64,000 nucleotides of DNA from Castanea sativa (taxonomy: Eukaryota > Streptophyta > Magnoliopsida > Fagales > Fagaceae). The DNA lies in contig NC_134019.1 of assembly GCF_040712315.1 (NCBI RefSeq), forward strand, positions 33,011,373 to 33,075,372, read 5' to 3'. Under the pieces are notes generated by a model that saw nothing but the letters and a program-made list of their open reading frames with translations, was not told the DNA's origin and made no database searches. Below, piece by piece: positions 1 to 11,971 of this stretch. Every line of letters starts with the position of its first letter. Position 1 is the first letter of the stretch. A program made the position numbers and the translations under genes.

Positions 1-924
1 TCTTTGCATTCACTTCCTCTCGCAAATCCTCAACTTCTCATCCTCTTTGTTACTCTCGTTCTCTACGTATCTCTATCAAACCTGCTTCAGATTCTGGCAA
101 CTTTTTTGCCGACGATTCATTCGACTTCTTCTCTATCATCTCCGTTAGATGCTTCTCTCTCCTCTACGTCCCTTTGAATTTCAGCACCACCGCCATCGCT
201 TTCATTGACAAACCCTTAGCCTCACCCATCCGTACCACTGATACCTTTGGAAAAAACAAAGCCTTCGATCTCAAAGACAACAAGCTTCCTCCTCGTACTA
301 TGTGAGAACAACCCATGACCCTTGTCCCTGCAGCTAAACACGCCATCTTGGTCTTTGATCTTGTTTCTTTCTTATTGTTTCTGTGTCATGAAATCATTTT
401 CTCATCCTATCATCTATAAAGAACTAGGGCTTCTTGTTGTTACTGTTTTTTGGGCTGGTGAATTTTGAGGTGTTGACCTTTTTAAGGGAAAAAGAAATTA
501 TAGAGTTTTTTAATTTGGATTTTAGTCTTGGGCTGTTGTCGGTGGTTGTCAGTTTCCCCTTTACCGGTGTGCAAATTTCTTAAGTTAAATTTATTTTGTA
601 ATTTTTATTAATAAAAAAGCCACATCATTAAAATTAATGCTAAGTCATTATTCCGTTAGCCATGTAAGTAATACCACTAACGACAATTAATAAAAGGACT
701 AATATAACTCAATTTTAAAACTTAAGGGACTAATTGTGCTCGCTTGAAACTCGAGGGACCAATTGCGCACACAAGGTAATCTTAAGGGACCAACGTTGTA
801 GTTTCACCATAAATAAATAAACAAAACCAATAGTATCACTTAAATAATAAAATGCAATATATTTATTTTCATTGTTTTATTAAATTATATCCATTCCCAT
901 GCGGTAGCACGGGTTACATACTAG
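1..924 (+). mobile_element. Helitron 3' portion (5' end outside window)
   Basis: The sequence ends at CTAG (921-924) followed by T at 925. About 8 bases upstream lies a GC-rich imperfect hairpin (896-913, 7-bp stem with one mismatch, loop GGTA). A CTRR end with a subterminal hairpin and a 3' T is the Helitron 3' signature. Bases 1-350 are C/T-rich and look gene-derived: the plus strand reads open for about 100 codons, including a stretch SDSGNFFADDSFDFF. This could be a captured gene fragment, but I cannot name the source gene. Bases 350-900 are AT-rich and non-coding. The 5' TC end is not in the window, so the length is unknown. Confidence 0.55.
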
Positions 925-2621
925 TATATATTAATAGGTAAAGCTTAGAGAAAATTGAATTAGAATTTGAAATTATAATCCAATTTTGCGCTATGTATCT
1001 AAATTTATGTGGGAACTAAACCATAATTATCCACTTAAGCTTATGCCATTTGTCTACTTAAATTTTTTAATCTTTATGTCAATTAAGTTAATGAGTCCAA
1101 AATAATAAGAATCTAATATTAATAAACTATAATTTTTTTTTTAAAAAGCAATCACATATACTCAATATAAATTGCCACATGTTTCTCAAAAAATAAATAA
1201 AATAAAAATCACCACATAACAAAAATCACCACATGTAGATCTTATTAAAAATTAGAAAAAAAAATGATCGTAAGTAGTATTAAATTTAAATAAGAATTTT
1301 AATATGTGACTAATTACGTTTACTTTTAAAAAATAATTTGACTAATTATCTATATTTTATTATAAAAATTGTGTTTAATTTTAAATGTATCTATATGTAT
1401 GTGTGAATACATGTGTTACATGCTTTAAAAAAAAAATTTGACTAATTATTTTTTATTTTTATAATAAAAATTTTGTTTAATTTTAAATGCATCCATGCGT
1501 TTACATAGAGTTATATGCTAGTTATGTTTTAATTATTGTTAACTTTGTTAATATTCTACAAAATATTAAAATTGCTAATAGGTTATTTGCGTTAGGTAAT
1601 TGTGTTAACTTGACTACCTAACTTATATATTTATCAAATGGGTCGTGTCAAGTCATATCAAACTTAGCGTGAGTCTTTTATTAAATGGATTATGCGAGTT
1701 GTGTTATGTTAACCTGTTTAATAAACATATCTTGTTAGGGTCAATGGATCCAAACACGATTAATGGTTGATTAATAAGCATGTTGTGTTTGTGTCAACCT
1801 ATATAATCGAATACTCATAAATCAATATGACACAAACAAGACACATGAACATGAATCATCATCCTTACATCCATAATTGTGCGTATAGTGTACATGTAAG
1901 ATTAGGGCGGTTTTTGCTTAATTGACCAAGTAGCAGTAAGTAGTATTTCAAAACTTATATATAAAAATAGCATTTTTTATTATATAAAATTCGACTCTTC
2001 AAGTGTCGAATTCCACTTGAATCTTGACTCCTCGAGAGAAGATTTTTTACGTCACATTTGCAATTGATGTGGCCATTTCAAAAAACTGGTTGACCTGGAT
2101 CTCGACTCTTTTAGAGTTGAGTGCACTAATAATAATAATAATTTAAAAAAAAAAAATACACTTTGGAAGTCCGGCGTCTAGACTTGTCAACAAAGGATAA
2201 GTGAATCTTTCTTCTCTTCAATTCTATGTCCGAGTTCTTTTCCCCTCTTTCAATTTATATCATTTTTCTTTTTCAATCATTCTCATTTTCAACATCCAAA
2301 AACTTACGTTTTTGCAAATTTTCCATCTAACAATTTCCTGTGTTTTCTTGGATTAGTGCAATGATTACTTTATATATCATGACCTCATAAAGGATGAAAC
2401 ATATGTTTATTAGGCAAATACATTGAAGCATATTCCATTATTAACATTTACATTATTGCTTGACTCTAAGATATTGAAACACATGATTCTAAAAAAGAAA
2501 AAAGAAAAGATATTGAAAGATGAAACACATCATGCTTCCCAAGTCTCTATGCAGATCATGGTACTCGCAACAAGCTTATAAATGGTTGCTTGCTATACAG
2601 ATAATAGCACCTCCAACAAGC

Positions 2622-4590
2622 TTAATCTGATATCCTAAAATGAGAAAGTTGGAGATTTTCAACATTAAGTTTTTGGAAATTACTGCGCCTTCTGCTAGCT
2701 GTAAACTTGCCCCAATTGTATGCCCTATACTTAGCAGGGTTTTGCTCGTTTGTTAGCTCCTCCAAGGGCATAATCATGATGTAGTGTGCTGGGTTGAAGA
2801 AAAATGGAACAGAGAACCTTTCTTTCTCTGAGTTCACCATGGCCCTGTGCTCCACACTCTCATAATTGTCGTTACTCCAAACCTGAAAATTTTCCATTCT
2901 TTGAGTGAAATTGGCCAACGATAAAAGTCTCCCACTACATACGAATTCCAGTATTGGCGAAGCGTTTTAATTAGACTAGTAATTATATCAATATTTTTTT
3001 GAGACATACATTCATAGATGGACAACATAGAGAAAAAATTGACACACTAACATTATTCATATACTTATTTTTTTGGCTAAATAGAAAATGGTACTTGAAA
3101 TCACGTTTGGCTAATAAAAAAAAAAAAGATTTTGTTCTTACCAAGTTAGTTTGAAGATTTGAAAATGTTACCTGAATAATGTCACCAACATTGACAATAT
3201 AAGCATCTGGGGTGGGTTTGACCCGAACCCACCCTCCATCTTTCCGCTTCACTTCCAATCCTCCAACATCATCTTGAGCAAGGATGGTTAAGGCACCACC
3301 ATCCTTGTGCCGACCGACACCAAGTGCTAACTCAGGGGTAGGGCAAGGTGGATAGTGATTTAGTCGGATTAAGCTGTTGTGATCTTTGAAGAAGCGATGG
3401 AACCTATCTGCTGGCAAGCCTAGGGACAGAGCAATAAGTTCGAATAACTTGCAAGCTAGTTTTACCATCTCTTGACCATAGTCTTGGCATGTCTCCCTGT
3501 TCAGTTGTCAAAGGAGCTCATCAGATCACATAGATTTAATCTCTTGAATTGGGCTTCAAACTAGATCATAATTCTTGACAGATTAATCTCAAAATTTCTA
3601 ACTTAATTATAAAGGGTCCTCCCAAATAACAGTTATGAAGACACATTCATATGTTACTAACATAACCTTAGATGACTAGTTATTAAAATGTACCATTATC
3701 TCCCCCAACCATTATGTGTGCAACTTTTTTTTTTGTTGATAAATTCAATGGTATGACAGAGGAGAGGGATTTGAACATTGATGTGCCACTTGAGTTACAA
3801 GACTCTTGGCAAGAATTAGAACACAATAGTCCTATAATAATAGAACATTTAGCATATCTCTCTGTTCTCCCCCTTTTACATGGTTCCTCATACATGGACC
3901 AAAAAAAAAAAAATACAGAAAAGAAAAGGGAGAAAAGTTCTTAAAGAATTTTAAACATCCAACAGATAAATGAACTTTACAGTATTGTCATCAAATTGAT
4001 ATTGGCTAAAGTTAAGATTTAGATGATCCACATATTAATTCATAATAACTATTTAGTAAATATTAATCATTCAAATTTCATTGTGAATTTACAAAAAAAC
4101 ATTTCCATATTTTATTGAACTTAATTTACCTTAATTCAGGCGGGTACTCAGGCCACTGATTATATAATTCAGTGATTTCCTTGTCATCAGGATCAGGCGA
4201 GGCAGGGATTAAAGCAGGTTCCTCTACGGCAATATCAAACACCTCCTTCCAGTCCCTAACATTCTTAGTATGCTCAGTGTCATAATAACCCAACACTAAC
4301 TTCTCAGTTCTCCTCACCTTCCTCTTCTCCTCTAAACTCTGCTCAAAGAATTTCCTCGAGTCACCATCAATCTTCTGTCGCTTTTCCAAAGGCACCCCAT
4401 GATTGATCACCTGGAAGAATCCCCACTCCTTGCATGCTTTGCCTACCTCCTTAACAAGGCCTTCAATGGCAGAAACATTGTTGGAGTGTAATGGAGAAAG
4501 ATCAATTAGTGGGAAGCCTTCCCCTTCGATGTGGGAGATTCTTGGCCTGTGTTCAGGTTCTTGGATGAAAGCTGGATCAACTTTTCCCAT
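2622..4590 (-). CDS. 2-oxoglutarate/Fe(II)-dependent dioxygenase, gene A (3 exons, intact)
   Basis: Predicted exons on the minus strand are 4590-4130, 3496-3172 and 2882-2622. All junctions are GT/AG and the phase is kept, giving 348 aa, the usual length for plant DOXC 2OGDs. The ATG gives MGKVDPAFIQEPE, the conserved opening of At3g19000/At3g19010-like enzymes. The N-terminal DIOX_N region (about 20-150) includes WGFFQVINHGVP. The 2OG-FeII core keeps the iron ligands H217 and D219 (RHKDGG) and H274 (VEHR), plus the 2-oxoglutarate-binding R284-x-S286 (RFS). Such enzymes couple oxidation of a small molecule to decarboxylation of 2-oxoglutarate. No signal peptide or membrane segment is seen, so it is probably cytosolic. 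The substrate cannot be read from sequence; automated labels such as flavonol synthase-like would be guesses. It is nearly identical to gene E. A TATA box and two upstream repeats precede it. Confidence 0.9.
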
Positions 4591-4640
4591 GGTGATTGGT
4601 TTTAATTTCTGTGCGCTGTGTAATAAGCGGTGTGGTGCCT

Positions 4641-4647
4641 TTTTATA
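4641..4647 (-). promoter_or_regulatory. TATA box of gene A
   Basis: TATAAAA on the minus strand, about 50 bp upstream of the ATG, in a context conserved at gene E (60439-60445). The short predicted leader (about 20-25 nt) is typical for a compact plant promoter. Confidence 0.6.
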
Positions 4648-4672
4648 GTTACTGTTTTTTCTGTTTTCCTAA

Positions 4673-4810
4673 GGGTGTGACGTTTGTGCTTGCATGGCTG
4701 AGTTGTTTTGTTGTATGAGGGGATATTTGGATTGTTACTAGGAAATAGGAATGAGTTAAGCTTTTGGATGCTTGCTATTTTTTCCAAGGGTGTGACGTTT
4801 GTGCTTGCAT
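4673..4810 (-). promoter_or_regulatory. Two direct copies of a 23-bp upstream motif, gene A
   Basis: The plus-strand motif GGGTGTGACGTTTGTGCTTG plus CAT occurs at 4673-4695 and again at 4788-4810. The same pair sits upstream of gene E and a single diverged copy upstream of gene B. It contains TGACGT, the core recognised by TGA-type bZIP factors (as-1-like). Conservation in AT-rich flanks and the duplicated arrangement suggest a regulatory role, but this is inference. Confidence 0.45.
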
Positions 4811-4914
4811 ATATATATATATATGAGTTTTGTTCTATGCGGGAAGTTTTGGTTGTCAACATTAGAGCATCACACCGAAAAGAATAATATTCAAAGATAT
4901 ATAACTATGAACAA

Positions 4915-5290
4915 AATTTCACTTCAAATTCTTTTATATATCATTTCGTTGAATGTGATATTGAAAATTTAATTGTTGGATTGTATTTTCTTTATGTCTT
5001 AATACTCATGTCAAATTTCGTTCAAATTAGATGTTATTTACTATTCGATCAATGATCTTATTTTTTATGCATAATTTTATACCGCAAAATACTTGAAATA
5101 TGTACATATGATTGATGACATAGTAATTGATTTTTGATCTGAGGAAATGACATAATAATTAATCTTTAAACTTCTTGTAATTTTGCTTGCAGGGATATAA
5201 TAAGAGCATGTAATTTAAAGGTTAAATTTTCAAAATTTACATCTAAAAAAAAGATATAGAAGAGTTTGAATTTCCTTAAAGGATATATAG
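4915..5290. repeat. Dispersed AT-rich repeat also at 15990-16310
   Basis: The succession of short words (a TTGGATTGTATTTTCTTTATG-like start, a GTCAAATTT block, a GATGTTATTTA block, a final AATCTTTAA...CTTGCAGG block) recurs in diverged form at 15990-16310, and its end again near 15365-15420. It has no coding capacity. Copy 2 of the segmental duplication has lost most of it. Probably a decayed non-autonomous element; the ends were not resolved. Confidence 0.4.
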
Positions 5291-5555
5291 TACTCCAATT
5301 TTGCATGCTTTACCAACAAGGACATTTCTAATAAAAGTTCTCTACTATTGAATTAGTGATTATCTTCTCAAAAAAAAAAAAAAAATTTGTGATTTAGTTT
5401 TTTAGAAATACACGGTGAGTGAAAGTCTCACATGAAATATAAAAAAAAGAATTTAAAAATTATAATTAAGTCCTATGTAAACTCAACTTTTTAATATAAC
5501 TAGCTGTGTGCGCGTGATAATTTTTTTAGGATAGTCTCATTAAAACAAAAATATG

Positions 5556-5794
5556 GGCCAAAATTAGAAATTAACATTAATTTCCGAACAATATAATTAG
5601 TAAGCACTGTTACAAACCTATATTTTTTAGTAACATTTCGAGTTTAAAAGAGTTGATGTTGAGCTTATAAATTGACTTTCAAAGACTCGATTTTCATGGT
5701 CTGATCACGTCTGATGTGACATTTTTCATGGTCTGATCACATCTGACCAAACATTATATTGTTTGGAAATTAATGTTAATTTCCAATTTTGGCC
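5556..5794. mobile_element. MITE with about 42-bp terminal inverted repeats, TSD AATATG
   Basis: The element starts GGCCAAAATTAGAAATTAAC and its reverse complement starts GGCCAAAATTGGAAATTAAC. The inverted repeats match over about 42 bp with about two mismatches. AATATG flanks both sides (5550-5555, 5795-5800). Copy 2 of the duplication has the empty site (a single AATATG followed by TCAC), so insertion came after the duplication. The superfamily is not certain from the 6-bp target duplication. Confidence 0.85.
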
Positions 5795-6803
5795 AATATG
5801 TCACCCATCTGATTATTTTTGTTTGACAACTAACTTTTGATTTTCTTTTAATAAATGACATTATAGAGTACTCTTAATACAACTATTAAGATTACTTTGT
5901 CCATCCCCAAGGATTAAAAAATAAACAAAAATTAGTAAAGTCTCATAGTTTAGCATCTAAATTGATCACTATAAAAAATCAAATTCTAACTTGCAAAACA
6001 ACTAATTATTAACCAAAATCAAATCAATACAACAAAGAAAAATAACTTGTAATTGGAAATTAGAATACCAAACTACATAAATATGCATAAAAGTTGATAT
6101 AAATTTACAAAAAAGATAAACAAATGTGATGTGACAATTAAGTTAACATAACCAAAAAAAAACATTAGTAAAAAATAAAAGTGGTTCAAACATTTTTTTA
6201 AAAAATCCAACAAAAGAGAATACAAAATTGGAGAAAGAGAGAGTATTGACCTTTTTGTCGTGGACAACTTGGAAGGAATAGGGGAGAAAGGTGGAAATGA
6301 AATAAGAAGAAATTTATATGAAAATTAAGATGGAAGAGGAGGGTGGAAGTAGATGAAAGATTGAACAAAGTGAAATTGTGGAATTTAAGAAGATATAAAG
6401 GAAAAAAAATTTTAAAATCTAAATAGAAACAAATGCTTAAAAAAAATAAAATTTATTGGAGGAGATGAAAGATTCAACTAATAAGACAATGGTTGAAGAA
6501 GATGAAAACTGAACAAAGTAAGAATTGCATAAAAAAAAGAAAAAAAGAAAAAAAAAAAGAAAGCAAAAAAAGATGGTAAAGATGCAGTGCATAAAGAACT
6601 TTATAAAATTTATTACAAAACTTTCATTATTATATATAGTATTGTTATGTATAGACATTGTTTTTGTTTTTGGTTTTTTAGTTAAAAAACTATCATTATT
6701 TAGTTATAAACATCTAAATTAAAGTAAATGCATATGTAAAGACAAAATTATATATATTGTTAAAACCACCCCAGATGAATGTGTAAGGTCAATAATCAAT
6801 TTA

Positions 6804-6835
<32 letters not shown>

Positions 6836-7614
6836 GTAAAAAAAAATAGGAGTAAAAAATAAATTCTAATTTAAAGTAGATGAAGCAAAATTATATATAA
6901 TGTTAAAACCACTTAAGATGAATGTATAAAATTAATAATCTATTTATATTTTTTTGTTAAAAAATAGGAATAAAATAATAATAATCACGTAGCCAATGAC
7001 GTGGCAATAAGGTGACATAATAGAAGTTCAGCAGTAATAAATACTATACTTAACCTTTTATATATATATAGACTTTGTACATTAAGATCTTTTATATCTA
7101 TACAAGATAAAAAAGAGTTCAGAGTTTCATTTTTTGCATTTGTTGTTAGTAAATAGAGGTAAAGGGTTGAGAAAATTTACAAGGGCAAGTGGATTTCTAT
7201 TATGCTTTGTATCAAACACAATCCACGTAAGTTGTTTCATATATATTAGAGAAAATTATATTTTAAACCCAATAGTTTAGGGGTGTAAGTGTATCAAATC
7301 AAACCTTATAACTTAAAAAGTGACAATGATTCTACCAAAAAAGAAAAGAAAAGTGACAAATCATTATTTTTCAAATTTTATTTACAAAAGTGTAATTTGA
7401 TAATAGGTTCTTTATTTGATGATGTGAAATCTTACCAATTCAGCAAATAGAAACACACAACTTTTCATCAAATAAAAAAGAATTAATGTAATTAATGACA
7501 CCATCACCAATTTCAAAAAATAACGGAACATGGTCAATAAGAAACGAAAAATGCTAGAACCACATAGTTGTACACAACTTTGGCCATATTTTGCCACAAT
7601 TCAATTGGCTTATT

Positions 7615-8240
7615 CATCACCCCCAAAACGCAATTTAATATTTTAGCTTGGCAAATTTAATAGAGTTGATCACTTCCAATGAGCATGGTATTTTCTCAAA
7701 AAAATAAAATAAATAACAATAATAGAGTTGATCACTAAAAGCTATGAATTTCCTATCATGAAGTCTAAAAACATGATTATGATATATTAAATTTTATAAC
7801 TTTGTTCCGGTTCATATATAAATATATGATGTATTTTATTAAGTAATGGTTGAGATATTTTTTTGGTGGGTGGATTGAGATTATAGTAAAACCATGAGCC
7901 TAGAACATTTTTTTTTTAATCATCACAAAAATTTGGGCCAGCTCTAGCTTTAATAAGAGCCCATCTTTGGGACTCCACATTGCACAATAGCTAAAACCTG
8001 ATGGTTAACATGCCAACTTGTGCCTGAATCTCAATGGTATATTTAAATAAAAAACTCATGAATTTTGTTGGAAAAAAATTGCAACGGAAAAGGGTTACAA
8101 TCACATCTATGAAATCTAATTTATACAGTATTGTGTTTCACCATTCAAAAAAAAAAAAAAAAAAGGTTAAGAGCCTTGTAAACCGCATGATTTTAGCAAT
8201 GTCACAATCTTGAATTGTGACTAGTCATCATGCTTGATTC
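7615..8240. repeat. Unit-flank repeat, first copy (second at 10140-10745)
   Basis: The series TTGATCACTAAAAGCTATGAATTTCC, ATGATGTATTTTATT, GGGCCAGCTCTAGCTTTRATAAGAGCCC and CATGATTTTAGCAATGTCACAAT recurs in the same order at 10140-10745. This shows that the tandem 2OGD units are larger than the genes. No ORF of note. Confidence 0.7.
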
Positions 8241-8289
8241 GTGTTCATGTACAAACTACTGTGTATGAGCGGTTATAAGGTTAGGCCAG

Positions 8290-8530
8290 CATGTTAGTGT
8301 TTGTTTGGATTACGTTGAATGCGTCTGTGTTCAGCATTAATTCCTTTTTTTTTTTTTTTTTTTTTTCGTTTCTGCTGCACGTTTCAGTGGACAGAGGTAC
8401 TGTGCACGTACTATTTACGCACTTTTCAGCAGTTTTTTATTAAAAAAGGGTCTCGCAATACTATTCACACATTTAAAAATTATTTTGCTATAGTATTTTC
8501 AGTTTTTAGCTGTATCCAAACGGACCTTTA
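8290..8530. mobile_element. hAT-like MITE of the 'GTTTGGAT...ATCCAAAC' family
   Basis: The left end reads GTTTGTTTGGATTACG and the right end TATCCAAACGGACCTTTAG, together forming short inverted ends. The interior holds the characteristic TACTATTCACAC and TTTTCAGTTTTTAGC words and a long T-run. Related copies occur at 17074-17268 and 18872-19858. The exact TSD was not resolved. Confidence 0.55.
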
Positions 8531-8834
8531 GTACCCAATTTTAAGAACTTATGGTTAACGGATTTAGTAATCTAATCTAGTAATATTATTGCTATATTAA
8601 CATATTTGGCATGAAACTCGACTCTAGATTTAAAAAGCAACTTTTTTATGTAAGTTTAAAATAGTTCTATTTGGCTAAATAATTTCAAACTATATTATTG
8701 AGCAAAAAATAATCTAAGATTGGTGCGATGACAATTGCTTTCCACCAAAATATGACATGTTAGTGATTGAAGTCCGGGAACTAGTCTCTCTCTCAAAAAA
8801 AAAAAAAAAAAAAAAAAAGAATACACACACATGC

Positions 8835-8965
8835 TCATCTCCAAGACATTGAAACACATCATGCTTCCATAGACCATAGTCTCTATACAGAGCATGGTAT
8901 TTACAACAAGCTTAATATTATTTCTTGCCTACAGATAATAGCAGGTTCAAATTTTGCGCCATGTG
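8835..8965 (-). pseudogene. 3'-flank remnant of a lost 2OGD unit
   Basis: The words GACATTGAAACACATCATGC, TTCCATAG, CTCTATRCAGA, CATGGTA and CAACAAGCTTAATATTATTTC also occur just downstream of the stop codon of gene B (11866-11960) and, more diverged, of gene A (2515-2620). No 2OGD exon follows. Beyond it at 10140-10745 lies a copy of the unit's other flank, so the gene between them has been deleted. Confidence 0.6.
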
Positions 8966-9972
8966 TTCTAAATTATTTATTCTTAAAGAGTTTTATTTCT
9001 TAGTTTAAGAATCAAACGTGAGTCCACATCATAAATATTCATCCAAGTTATTAAGTACAAAAACCAAAGTGTCTAGAATAGATGAGTTGTAAAAAAAAGT
9101 GCTTCACAATAATTTTTTTTTAAAAAAAATTTGACAATTTACATTTTATACTTAATAATATATTGACAATTTTTTTTAAAGAGTTAAAAAAATATAAAAA
9201 TGATTATCAATAGTATTTATATTCTATATAAAGGAATTATATTATATATCTTATTGTATATCTTTAAGTGTATCTATGCATATACATGGACTTACAAGCT
9301 AGTAGTTATTAGAAGTTAGAACAATATTATTTTTATAAAAGTCTTTAACAACGCTTTTTGTACATCAATCATAACAATTTTGCCAAAAGTTTTATTTTAG
9401 CTCAATGGACACCAATTTTGATATTTCTAACCGACATATTCGAAATTCAAATTCTTCCTAACTATTGAAATATAAATAAATAATAAAAATCACAACAGAT
9501 AATTATTAGTTTTATTAAAAAATATTCACAAGCCAAAGAATTCTCGTATTAATACTTGACATATATTGGATACGTCAACAAATATTGGATATGTCAAATA
9601 TTTGACATATCCAATATTGGCCCAAAACAAGAGAGAGAAGCATTCTTACCTCAATTGGGCTAAATTGGAACACATTTGACGACAATGTACGGTGAGTTGG
9701 TGACTATCAAGCAGAGGACCTTATTAACTGAATGACTGCAATAATGGATTAAGCAGCGTCAAAACCCAAACAGTGGGGTTTGTTGTTGTCTGTTGGTATG
9801 GCTAGCTTATTCCTAAGGATCAATCACCAAGCAAACCAATTTGATAGAGTTTTTATTTATTTATTTATTATTTTTATATACAATTCAATAGAGTTCTTCA
9901 GCCCCCAAAAAGGCAATTTAATAATTTTTTTTTTAACTTGGAAATTTAACAGAGTTTTTTTAAAATTTAAAT
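8966..9972. other. Intergenic AT-rich spacer
   Basis: No gene is seen. It holds poly-A/T runs, a word resembling the unit-start repeat (TTTTGCGCCATGTGTTCTAA near 8955) and a perfect palindrome at 9581-9618. Confidence 0.5.
9581..9618. repeat. Perfect 38-bp palindrome
   Basis: The half-site AATATTGGATATGTCAAAT is followed directly by its exact reverse complement. A related half-site (ATATTGGATACGTC) lies just upstream at 9562-9577. It could be the collapsed ends of a MITE or a cruciform site. Confidence 0.8.
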
Positions 9973-10130
9973 TTTTTTTTATTTTATACAAGATAAAATT
10001 TCTACTTTAGCTTAATCTAAGTATATATGTGTGCAAAACTTTCTCCTGGAGACTTGAACCCCGACCCTTGCTCTCAACACCCCCTAAACATTAATGACCA
10101 CTACACCAAAGGTGCGTGGTGGTTGCAATT
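9973..10130 (-). mobile_element. tRNA-derived SINE, diverged copy
   Basis: On the minus strand it reads, in order, an A-box-like region (TGGTGTAGTGGTC), a B-box-like region (GGGTTCAAGTCTCC), a body ending in AGATTAAGCTAAAGTAG and a TTGTATAAAAT tail. It matches the cleaner copy at 36680-36838. Confidence 0.65.
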
Positions 10131-10139
10131 TAATAGTGT

Positions 10140-10333
10140 TGATCACTAAAAACTATGAATTTCCTATCATGAAATTTAGACAATAAATATTAATATAATG
10201 AAATGTAACTACGATAAATTTTATAACTTTGTTTCGGTCCATATATTTATAATAAATATATGATGTATTTTATTTAGTATAGGTTGAGATTATTTTTATG
10301 GGTGGATTAGATTATAGTAAAACCATGAGCTTA

Positions 10334-10385
<52 letters not shown>

Positions 10386-10745
10386 TCATCATCATCATAA
10401 AAATTTGGGCCAGCTCTAGCTTTGATAAGAGCCCATCTTTGGGACTCTGACATTGCACAACAGCAAAAATCTGATGGTTAACATGCTAAGTTGGGCCTGA
10501 ATCTCAATGGTATGTTAAAGCTCATGAATTTTGTTGAAGAAAAATTGCAAGGGGAAAAGGGTTACACTCACATCTATTATATGTAATTTATATTGTATTT
10601 TACTATTAAAAAAATAGTTAAGCCTTATAATTCAATTGGTTGACATATTTGGTGTAACCACATGATTTAGCAATGTCACAATGTTGAATTGTGACTACTC
10701 ACCATGCATAATTCATGTACAAACTGCTTGTGTATGTGCGTCTAT
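10140..10745. repeat. Unit-flank repeat, second copy
   Basis: A diverged direct copy of 7615-8240, interrupted by an (AT)n tract. With the 3'-flank remnant at 8835-8965 it marks a decayed tandem unit that has lost its gene. Downstream to 11280 there is only AT-rich non-coding sequence. Confidence 0.7.
10336..10383. repeat. (AT)n microsatellite
   Basis: About 24 uninterrupted AT units inside the unit-flank repeat, followed by (ATC)n. Confidence 0.95.
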
Positions 10746-11280
10746 AAGATTAGGCTAGCCTGTTAGCAACCAAAATAACCCTTTTGACAAGAACCATATC
10801 ATCTATAAAATGTCACTTTCTCCTATGTAGCTACAACATGTAGGTATTTAGTTGAAGTTGAATTAACTAAATTAATCCTTGCAAATACTTTGAAATGCTT
10901 CATGTAAAATTGGAGACACTTATGCTTAATAATGAAAATTTTCAAATTAATTGACCAAATATTATTGTTCAAACTTATATATGAAGCTTTAGCAATAAGA
11001 AGCCTTAATGCGATAAGCCCTTCTTTAATCTTAGGGCCAAATTAACCATACACCCAACCTTGCCCAAACCATACATAGGCACACCCAAATCAAAAACCTA
11101 ATTGAACAAAACCCATCACAACCCAATTGAAACGGGAAACAACACCAAAGAAACAAAGATTTCGGGATCAAATCCCCCCAAAAAAGAACCAATCAGACTT
11201 GCAGTGGCCAGACTCAGTGGTGATGGACAAGGTATAGGGTAGTAATGGAATCGCAGTGAATCAACAGTTAAGGGTTGTAT

Positions 11281-11283
<3 letters not shown>

Positions 11284-11317
<34 letters not shown>
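11284..11317. repeat. (GA)n microsatellite
   Basis: About 17 GA units between the relic unit and the 3' flank of gene B. Confidence 0.95.
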
Positions 11318-11320
<3 letters not shown>

Positions 11321-11971
11321 TTAGTAGATTTGGTAATCTAATTTACTAATATTAGAAGAATCTTGACTCTTGAACAGTTGAGATCCAAGTGGATCAATAT
11401 TTTAAAAATACCACATTAGTCATAGCCACATCAACTGATTTGGCATAAAACTTGACTTTAGATTCAAAAAGGCTACCTTTCGATATAAGTATGAAATTGT
11501 TAAATAATTTTCAGACTGGATTATTGAGAAAAATGATCTAATTTAGATTGGTGCGATGGCAGTCACCTTTTTACCAAAATATGACATGTACGTCAGTGGT
11601 TGAAGTTAGGAACCAGTTTCTCAAAAACATTATGGGAGTAAAATTTCCTAGAAATTATTTCTCCCAACCATGTAAAAGTGAAAGTTTTATGTGGAAAATT
11701 TAAATATCCAGACATGACAATTTTGGATTTATCCAAGCATTAAGCAATGACTTCTGCTTCCTCCCATTATACTTTATATATTATCACGTCCAATGGTTTT
11801 TGCAATATGAGGCAAATACATTGAAGCATACTCCATTATTGTTATTTACAAGATTGCTCGTCTCTAAGACATTGAAACGCATCATGCTTCCATAGTCTCT
11901 ATGCAGATCATGGTACTTACAACAAGCTTAATATTATTTCTTAACTATAGATAATAGTAGGTTCAACACAC

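Larger units (their letters stand above)
926..7829. repeat. Segmental duplication, copy 1 (carries gene A)
   Basis: This block is colinear with 56871-63809 from the shared start TATTAATAGGTAAAGCTTAG to the shared end near CATATATAAAT. It covers gene A, its AT-rich 3' flank (926-2621) and its 5' flank (4591-7829). Differences seen by eye: a 239-bp MITE only here (5556-5794); about 40 bp at 1682-1722 missing from copy 2; a stretch at about 4918-5160 largely missing from copy 2; and a foldback insertion only in copy 2. No other gene is seen in 926-2621 or 4811-7829, which hold AT-rich sequence, poly-A/T runs and short AT microsatellites (4807-4824, 6798-6820). Confidence 0.9.

Noticed and set aside
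164..346. 60-codon minus-strand ORF in the Helitron
   Set aside because: No recognisable motif; the plus strand in the same place looks more gene-like.
9973..10130. Possible tRNA gene from A/B-box-like words
   Set aside because: Has a SINE body and tail, no cloverleaf, and two sister copies in the window.
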